Origin: Macrostomum hystrix
Taxonomy: Eukaryota > Platyhelminthes > Macrostomidae
Length of the DNA: 64,000 bases
Direction of reading: 5' to 3'
Assembly: GCA_950097015.1 (NCBI GenBank)
Contig: CATNEN010000001.1
Location: 25,867,501 to 25,931,500 of the forward strand
The position numbers and the translations under genes are program-made. Below the pieces are notes generated by a model. That model saw nothing but the letters and a program-made list of their open reading frames with translations. It was not told where the DNA came from and searched no databases. Positions 57,073 through 64,000 of this stretch are shown one piece after another (position 1 is the stretch's first letter; the number at the start of each line of letters is the position of its first letter).

Positions 57073-58750
57073 TCCTACACGTGTGGACAGCATAGAAACA
57101 CATGCCGAAAATCATGTGAGCAGTCACAGGCATGACTGCCGTGCTTACCCCAAGCTATCATGTGACACTTCTGTCCGCTAGAGACGCTAATCTACAAAAT
57201 ATAGTTTTCAGTAAAACCTTAATATCTCATCCTGAACCTTAAAAGAAAATCCCTATATTTTAAGTTGAGATATTTTTTGCCTCGGACTCTCAAATAAACA
57301 AAAAGTACGGCTGTCAAGACAAATGAACTGAGTTTTTAGTTTAGTAAGCTGTCCTGAATTTGCCGTCAACTGAGTTTATTTAATTGTTTCATTAAGAAAA
57401 GCATATGCTTCAGAAACTTCAATAACAAAGATGCACGAGTATGTCGCTTATAAGTTGATTGGGGTTGGGCAGAGAGAGAGAGTGGGGAGGGGGTTGAGAC
57501 GACCAACCTCTCAGGGGTAGAAAGTGTGCAAAAGTTAGCATGCATGTACATACTGATCTAAAGTAGAAGCAGGCATAACAATAGACGAAGCCTTCTCAAC
57601 AAGATTAAATAAATATTTTAAATGATAAGAAGATTCTTAGCTATTTTTCAGAGCATATCTTCTAGGAACAATTTTTGAAACACTTGTTACTTTTTAAATC
57701 ACTTGTTTTTCAAACATTTGGAATGCCACACAAAACAGTTTTTCTAATTCGTATCTCACTCACTAGCGGTCTGTTTACTGTCTGTCTTGTCTACTATTTA
57801 CACTTGTCTCTAGCAGCACTGAATTGCTCTCGTTTTCTGCTTTGAGTGCATTATCAACAGCGCAGATGATTTTCCCCTGTCTCAGATAGTCTATTTGAAT
57901 TCCTGTCTTTGCCAATCCTCCTTAAGAATTCTGCAAGCTACCAGCCTCATGGAACGAATCTAATGATTGTACAGATGAGCGCTCTTGACTGCGATGGTCC
58001 TGGGCACCAGAGGGTGTGCAAAATCTTCTTACCCTCGAATGCAGCTTGAGTAGCCAACTAGATAGTAGTCGGCTGCTGACATTCATTGACTCAATAAAGT
58101 TGATTATTACTCAATTTTCGGCGCCTGTGCTTCGAAAACACTACTGAAGCGAGTAGTCGGGCTGGTCATTAATATTTTCACAAAATAATAGAGTATTTCA
58201 GGCTTCAAAGATCAAATGTTTAACTCTACATCAAAAAAATTTTCGCAGTAAGAGACAGTCTTTCGTTCAGTTCAGACTGTCCGGGACTGAACGAATCGAA
58301 AACTTAACCAAATTGTATTTTAACCAATAACTGGGCAAACATATAAACAAGAGATATGGAGTGAGTGGGTAAGAGCTGAAAGTAGCGGGGTAAGGAAAGA
58401 GAGATGAACAGCTAGCCAATCAGACACGAGGAAGAGGAAAGAGAAATGAAGGCTAGTAATAAGAATTTAAACCGCTGGAGAGAGGAGAAAGTACAGTTGG
58501 AGGGCGCACGTACGTAAACAATACCTACCGAATGTTTTAGTTTTGTACATTGCAATTTTATTCTCTTACGGTTTTCATTACTAAATAACCTATCATAAGT
58601 CTGAAATTTAATACACTACCGACTAGTAATATGTGCTTGACCTTCTACTTGTGTTCCTCTTGCAATTAAGTATGAATTAGTTAATTTAATGGTCTCTTGA
58701 ACTAAAAAGCAGCAGAATAACAAGCCATCATTCAGTAAATCTCACACGCA
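57073..58750. other. Intergenic region downstream of WSC-A
   Basis: AT-rich with a short (ga)n tract near 57,470. A 34-bp match to the 2.37-kb element lies 53 bp after the WSC-A stop. No gene recognised. Confidence 0.5.
57125..57158 (-). repeat. 34-bp exact match to the 2.37-kb element
   Basis: The reverse complement of 57125-57158 is identical to 55359-55392 (core ggtaagcacggcagtcatgc). The first copy at about 16,822-16,855 differs at a few positions. Confidence 0.8.
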
Positions 58751-58756
58751 ACTTCG

Positions 58757-58900
58757 GGGGTCTTTTACGAACTGCAACTTAAGACTGACTCCTAAGTTCC
58801 AACTTAGGCTCGTACTTAAGACTGAGCCGTAAATGCGATTGAGAAACACTTAGGAGTCACTTCTAACCTCGATCTTAGCTAAGGTCGAGCCAAGGACTTC
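58757..58900 (+). repeat. Left degenerate inverted repeat around YR3/YR4
   Basis: Contains cttttacgaactgcaac, ctaagttccaacttagg and ctcgatcttagct. Its reverse complement, diverged, is at about 61,995-62,125. The two enclose a 3.4-kb block holding both recombinase sequences. Confidence 0.6.
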
Positions 58901-59077
58901 TATATAATAACATCTATTATAGACTGTTATAGATCTTATAGATAAGATAATTATAGATCAGTTGGACTGCGGTTTCCAAGACGCGACCCTGCGGCCTGAA
59001 GACGTTTAATCGACCGATCAAGAGAAACGCCGCTTACCATTCGTCGGATGAGACTACCGCTGTCTCATCTGCCTCTA

Positions 59078-59573
59078 CAAGCGATACGTCAGCCTGCGTC
59101 CCGCCAACTGCTCGAAGCAGCAGCTCTTTTTGTCCTGGTTTCGCAGTGAAGCTGCTGTTAGTGCTGGGAAGTGGTTCCAGAACCAGGTTCTCGGGCGACA
59201 CACTCTCGACTCTGTAGTGCGGACGCTGATGGACGGTCTACCTGAGCCGACCACTGGTTGCTACAGCAATCAGTCCCTGCGGAAGACATGTGCCACAACA
59301 TTGCGTGATGTTGGGATGTCGAGGCCTGAGATTGCCAAGGTTACTGGTCACAGTTCCGCTGCGCTTGAACGCTACATAGGCCCATCGGCCAAGGTTATGA
59401 GGATTGCTTCCGACGCTTTGCAGGACTCCAGTCGTCCGACGAACGTCAGTGGTCCATCAAGCGGGCAACCTGCTGTATCGGAGCCTGGCCGAAACTCCGG
59501 TAAGTCCACTGCTGGCCACGGGGTCAAGTCTCTTGTCACCGAGGGTGGCAGGATCGAGATCAAATTCGACTAA
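59078..59573 (+). pseudogene. Tyrosine recombinase C-terminal fragment YR3
   Basis: The open frame covers only the C-terminal part of the catalytic domain: KWFQNQVLGRHTLDS (compare QVLGKNTLND of YR2), NQSLRKTCATTL with the second catalytic Arg, EIAKVTGHSS with the histidine box, and a Tyr candidate in ALERYIG. The tail LVTEGGRIEIKF parallels other recombinases here. The first catalytic Arg and the core-binding domain are missing; sequence before about 59,078 is not alignable. It diverges from YR1/YR2 more than those do from each other. A remnant of a separate Crypton-like family. Confidence 0.75.
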
Positions 59574-59896
59574 CGATGTTTACCTCACGCTGGGTATTGA
59601 CCGTTACTGCCACTGGCTATTAACTACTTAGTTGTTGCTTATTCTACTTGTTTAAACATGTTTGAAACGTTTCGCGTCAATAAATGATTTGCGGCTCATT
59701 ATTTGGCGCCCATTATACGGTTTAATGGGCCCCGTTTTCGGGACCATTGTCCAAAATGTCTATGGTAATTTAATTCAAGGCAATGACATTCATACAATGA
59801 CCGGTCATTGTTTGGAATTTTTAGAATAATTTTTTTAAGTTAACGCGTATAGTTTAAACTTAACAAATGACAAACAAGTTTTAGTTTTAGTAAAAA

Positions 59897-61405
59897 TTAG
59901 TTAAACTTGCACTGATTAAACGTGCATCCATTGAAACTGAACTTAGTCACAGGGTTGTCGTGACTATTGAAGCCGGTAAAGCACAGGCCCGATTGGATGG
60001 AGATAGTGGCATCCGAGTCAGGAGCAGGGATGGCGACGGACTCGTCTTGTTCAGCAACAGCCGAACCGGAAGCAGGGATGGCGACAGCATCCTCATCAGA
60101 GCGCAACTGAAGAGCAGAAGAAACCGATGCACTATTCTTCTGTAGGGAACGGTCACGCCGCCTCGCCAGATAGCGACGGGTTGTTCTCTCTGACGTTTGG
60201 CCAGTAATGGACATGATGTCACTCAGACTGTGTCCGGCAGCTTCCAGGTCGCAGATCCGAGTGACACTATTTAAAAAGATTGTTAAAGGTTTTCAATTAG
60301 CTACTTGAAATTTTTAGCTACTATACACAATCGACTACTGCTTTCGTACTTACCGAATGCAATGATTGGTATAAACCTTCGACAGGCCGACTTTCTCGCT
60401 TAAGTTTCGCATAAATCGCTGCAAGTAGTTGTCACCACGATTTTGCTTCGCCGAATACGTCACGCTGCCGTTGTGGCTAGCTAGCGGCCGAGGAAAAAGA
60501 TGATCGTCCTTTGTTTGTGAAGGCAGCAGATCCAGATATCTTCGCACGTTGGCGGTCTCGTAGATTCTGGCCTGTTTGTTGTCCTTGGTGGACTTGGCCT
60601 TCACAGGATCAGCAGGTTTGTTCTTCGATGGAAGCTTTGGTAGACAATAGTACTCTTTGCCATCTGCATCAGTGCGCAGCTCGAGGATGTCGCGTTTCTT
60701 CAGATATTTCAGATGCTCTTGTCCTCGCTCACCGAGACTGTACAGAATATAGAACAAGAACCTATCCTGCTCGGCTTCAGCGCTTCCGTCTCGAAAGTAA
60801 TCTGCCAGCTTCGACATGTCGCCCTCTTCGATCGGCTCATACTGCTGGACGTCGCCTCCTTCTTGGTGAAACTTTCTTACCTGCACTCGAAGCATATCGT
60901 TCGCTTGCTGGAACTCTACACCGGTGATGATGTTTACTTTCAATTTTCGAATTACACGCAGGTACCTCTGTATTCCTGCCCTGATGCAGACTAGAGAAGC
61001 AGGCGAATATGACTTTCCATCCTGCCGCTTCAATTTAAAGTAGAAGTACCTTAAGTACTGATTGAGGGTTTCGGCCGGCACTTCTGAAACGTCTCGTAGT
61101 TTCTCACTCGCGAGGAGATTAAGGAAGCGTTCCCCGTGAATATACATCTGCTTCCTCGTTTCGGCAGGTAGGCTTTCAATTTCTACTCGATCCATCTCGC
61201 TAACATCAAGTTGCTCGCCATCTAGGCACGGCAGTTCATCGTTAGAACGATCACTTTGAATATATTCAAGGAACGCTGCAAATTCGTCGTCGCGTCGGTC
61301 GATATTTGAAGTCTCGGAAATAAAGTTCAGTTCGAACGAGTCGACATTGCCTAATTCGTCGATAGGCAGATTGCACCAATTGATTGGAAAATGAATGCCT
61401 TCCAT
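59897..61405 (-). CDS. Crypton-like tyrosine recombinase YR4 (intact, spliced)
   Basis: Two exons, 61405-60354 and 60266-59897, with an 87-nt GT-AG intron (phase 2), give 473 aa without a stop. Order: acidic N-terminus; SAM-like DNA-binding region (HGERFLNLLASEKL, NQYLRYFYFKL); first catalytic Arg in SLGERGQEHLKYL (about residue 230); a Lys-rich beta region; LFPRPLA; NHCIR with His and Arg straddling the exon junction; GHSLSDIMSITGQ; and a nucleophile Tyr candidate in TTRRYLARRR. The usual GH of the second histidine box reads GQ (SITGQT), a tolerated substitution in some recombinases. A 100-residue Ser/Ala-rich tail ends FNGCTFNQCKFN. It sits between tail-to-tail WSC genes, with hairpins upstream. 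Possibly still functional. Confidence 0.85.
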
Positions 61406-61553
61406 TCTATGAAATTGATTCTACTCGCCCGATGAACAGCGACTCTTTAAAACTCCGTCGTCTTGACCATAGACATATCATTCTCTATGATTTCGTGTGT
61501 TCTGCCGTTGTCTGGAACTGAACTAACTGATTTTTTCTAACCCTTGGGATTTC

Positions 61554-61814
61554 CCATAGACGTGGCAGATATTAAGATGTGGGGGCTTCGCCCCCACACC
61601 CCCATTTCCGTCCCCCACCCACTTTAATTTCTAACCCCTAGCTGACAATTTGGACAATGATGTCGTCTGGAATTGAGATTTCAGTTAATGGCCAAATTGA
61701 CACTCGCGCGCTACGCACGCTCGTGTCTATGGCCATTAACTGAAATCTCAATTCCAGACAACCACCCATTATATGGCACACTGGTTCAAGACTTCGCATT
61801 TTCCAACCATAGAC
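61554..61814. repeat. Hairpin cluster upstream of YR4
   Basis: Contains a perfect GTGGGGG-cttcg-CCCCCAC hairpin (61579-61597) and a perfect 30-bp palindrome (arms 61665-61694 and 61730-61759, 35-nt loop with its own gacac/gtgtc pairing). Octamers CCATAGAC/GTCTATGG occur at 61554, 61725 and 61807. Confidence 0.95.
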
Positions 61815-61994
61815 GATAGATTCGTGGCTCAGAATGCGCCCATTAAACGTCCATTCCAAAAGATCGGCTCTTGCTGTTTAGATAAGCGACTTGAAACTTA
61901 GGACAACTCTAGATGTGTCCTAAAGTTAATATCGACCATGACAGTTTTGGTCATAGACAGTCTCTCTTGATAAAACGCACCAGTCGTAAGTTCG

Positions 61995-62125
61995 ATCTTA
62001 TCTTCCCTTAGGTCTGACCTTAGTTGGATCCCAGCTAAGATCGACTTTTATCTTCATAGAACACGTCGATCCTCAACTCAATCCTAAGTTTGAACTTAAG
62101 ATTGAACTTTGGTTCGTAAAACTCT
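61995..62125 (-). repeat. Right degenerate inverted repeat around YR3/YR4
   Basis: Contains agctaagatcgac, cctaagtttgaacttaag and ggttcgtaaaac, inverted relative to 58757-58900. Confidence 0.6.
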
Positions 62126-62334
62126 AAATGTGAAAGCGGTGTGTGAGAGCTGCGAAAAAGAAATGCGGCATTGTTTTACATGCGCAATAGCGAGATTTTT
62201 AACAATTCATTAGTGTTAATCAAATTCGTTCACTTCTCCTATTCGTTAGGTTTCATCAAAGCGATTTGCTGAAATACATTCACTCATGAAAAACTGTAAA
62301 AATGTAGTAATCAAAGAGTTTGTCCTGAGTAGAC

Positions 62335-63054
62335 TCAGCCACGCAGGTAATAGACTCCAGCTGAGCTGCTCAGACTGGCTGGTGGGTAGGCGAACCTGAG
62401 CAGGTGGCACACCTGCTGCTGGCCTGAGAAGATCACAGCCTGACAGTCAGCAGCCTTGGCCTCGCACTGAAACAGGCAGTCGAGCTCGATCAAGGCAGCG
62501 ACCGTCCAGAATGTCTGCTGAGTGGCTTCCACAGTTTTATTTGGCCTCGGTGCTGGCTTGAAAAAGTTTTTTACTGAAACGGATAAAAATTTACGTGACT
62601 CTAATGAAGAGGGAAAATTCTAAGGTTTGAAAGGCGACTCACAGGGGTAGATGAGAGCGAACACAGAGTTCCTCCAGCCTGCTCCGCACTTCTGCAGCGG
62701 GTTTCCGGGGCAGTCAATGCTGCAGTCGCTCTCACTAGCTTTTCCATGCGACCCAAATGACTTCCCACAGAAGCAGTCTATGCTGTACTGCACGCCGAAG
62801 TAGGGGAAGCCGCCCAGTGAGCAGACGCTGCTGCAGAACTCGTGCGAGTTGCTGTTTGAAGCGATGCGGCTTGCTCCCATGACTTTGAGACCACCGAAGC
62901 TGATCGCGCCACTGAGTCCATTCAGGTCCCTGTCAGGGGTGTCAACGAAGCAGCCGATATAGGAGAACTCAACAGTCCTGGCAGCCACACAGGACAAAAG
63001 TGCGATGCACACTGCACCGTTGAGAATGATGTCTAGCTTTGTACTCTTTGACAT
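62335..63054 (-). CDS. Secreted WSC-domain protein, copy B
   Basis: Two exons, 63054-62643 and 62573-62335, with a 69-nt GT-AG intron, give 216 aa. Signal peptide (NGAVCIALLSCVAA), then a WSC domain with the same eight cysteines (YIGCF, FCSSVCS, CFC, DCSIDC, KCG), the Pro-rich hinge and a second-exon region (LDCLF, ADCQAV, VCHLL) with one additional Cys (FQCEAKA). Intron position, phase and length match copy A, so the pair arose by duplication, now tail to tail about 5.3 kb apart. B is longer by four residues around KVMGASRIASNS. No TATA box is obvious upstream, unlike copy A. Confidence 0.88.
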
Positions 63055-64000
63055 TCCAGTGTCGTTCTGATTCGGAAAAATCCAGAGTCAGCGGCCTGGG
63101 TCGTCGAAAAAATATTCTTTATCTTCGTCAGCGCTCCTGCAGCATAGAATAATTATTTTGCCTTTCTTTTGCTCTATATGAGATTGGCAGTCACAGCTCG
63201 ATGCACTGGGTTCTTCAGGATTTTTCTATCGTTGCTTTCCCACTGTTGTTGCAGCTAAAACTTGTAAGCGAGTGTGCAGAGATATGATGCCAGCAAAAAG
63301 CATCGACCCATGGCGGAAGCTAATGCCTGAGTGTCGTGTATAATTTTTCTGCCTGACTCTGATATGCACGCAATGTTATATATTTCAGCTACTGCATACC
63401 TGTAGGAAAGAAGAATCGGAAAGGACCGCACTAAGAAACCTAGCCCACCTAGCCAATCTTTGGTCGTCGAAATTGGCTATAAATCGAACCGAAGTGGGAA
63501 TTGTAAATCGAATACATCATGCAGAAGTACTCGTTCTTAGAACTCTGTAATGCCAAAGTGAGGCCTTTAGCGGTAGGATATATTAGATAGGCTGTTGAGT
63601 ATAGTTGCGCATAAGATCCCACGAAAATGTTGTGACAATCTCTGAGAAAAATTCCAAATCGCTGAGTTTTAAGCCCCATCGTACATCGTATGCGTTTGAG
63701 ATAAATTTATGTGAGTCGCTTTAACTACTCAGGCGGGACCCTTGATCAGGGCCCCTGGTTGCTCGATCAGAAAACCCGACGATTTACGCAGGGTCTCTTA
63801 TAATTTTCTGGCTCTATGCAGCTTCAAACCCTCGCACCCTCGACCCACAGGGAGCCGTTACAGGTGGCGGTTTTTTGTAAAGGGACGCCGCCATTCTAAC
63901 AGCCCAGGTCCGGAACGTCGTTCGTTTGAGTCCAATTGGGCACGCGGAGGGGTAGACCCCCTAGGCACTGGCCAGAAAGGGACCATTGGCTTAACTTGCT
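63055..64000. other. Upstream flank of WSC-B
   Basis: No gene recognised. The last 280 bp are GC-richer and contain short self-complementary pieces (acccttgatcagggcccct near 63,738), but no tRNA or snRNA fold could be supported. Confidence 0.4.

Overview
This is a transposon-dense stretch of an animal (metazoan, most likely invertebrate) nuclear genome. The signs are short GT-AG introns (69-87 nt in several genes), a BEL/Pao LTR retrotransposon primed by initiator tRNA-Met, Tc1-like, Helitron, Crypton-like tyrosine-recombinase and KDZ elements, and host genes of animal type: an SLC1/EAAT-like transporter, secreted WSC-domain proteins and a LOTUS-domain fragment. I cannot name the species. No rRNA, tRNA or CRISPR array is supported.

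Layout. 1-1.8 kb is noncoding repeat ending in a hairpin. 1.8-3.26 kb is a broken tyrosine recombinase (YR1). 3.37-14.9 kb is a three-level nest: a Tc1-like DNA transposon with long terminal inverted repeats, split by a BEL/Pao element (LTRs 3588-3930 and 13190-13533, 5-bp duplication acagt), which is split in its 3' UTR by a Helitron-like element (9897-12832) made mostly of two minisatellites. 15.0-19.4 kb holds a second recombinase (YR2, minus strand) cut by a 2.37-kb noncoding element with a 6-bp duplication. 21.2-21.7 kb holds a LOTUS-domain reading frame with one in-frame TGA.

24.98-40.61 kb is the most striking object: a 15.6-kb element with nearly identical inverted arms (1.8 and 2.3 kb), each ending inward in a CTAG-rich minisatellite, flanked by a 7-8 bp duplication (aatttgcc). 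It carries two convergent multi-exon genes, each starting close to an arm. On the minus strand is a KDZ (Kyakuja-Dileera-Zisupton)-type transposase with a cysteine cluster and intact D, D and E residues. On the plus strand is an unrecognised protein with a large Gly-Pro-Ser repeat tail. I read it as a complete, recently inserted two-gene KDZ transposon.

40.6-43.25 kb is a repeat family shared with 1-1.6 kb. 44.5-50.4 kb is an eight-exon SLC1-family transporter (553 aa) with altered substrate/sodium-site residues and minisatellites in four introns. 50.6-52.1 kb is an inverted second copy of the Helitron repeats, and 52.3-55.6 kb an inverted second copy of the 2.37-kb element, itself carrying a nested insertion. 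56.4-57.1 kb (+) and 62.3-63.05 kb (-) are two tail-to-tail paralogous secreted WSC proteins. Between them lie degenerate inverted repeats around a recombinase fragment (YR3) and an intact spliced recombinase (YR4). An 8-mer, GTCTATGG/CCATAGAC, recurs 14 times, nearly always beside the recombinase genes and their hairpins.
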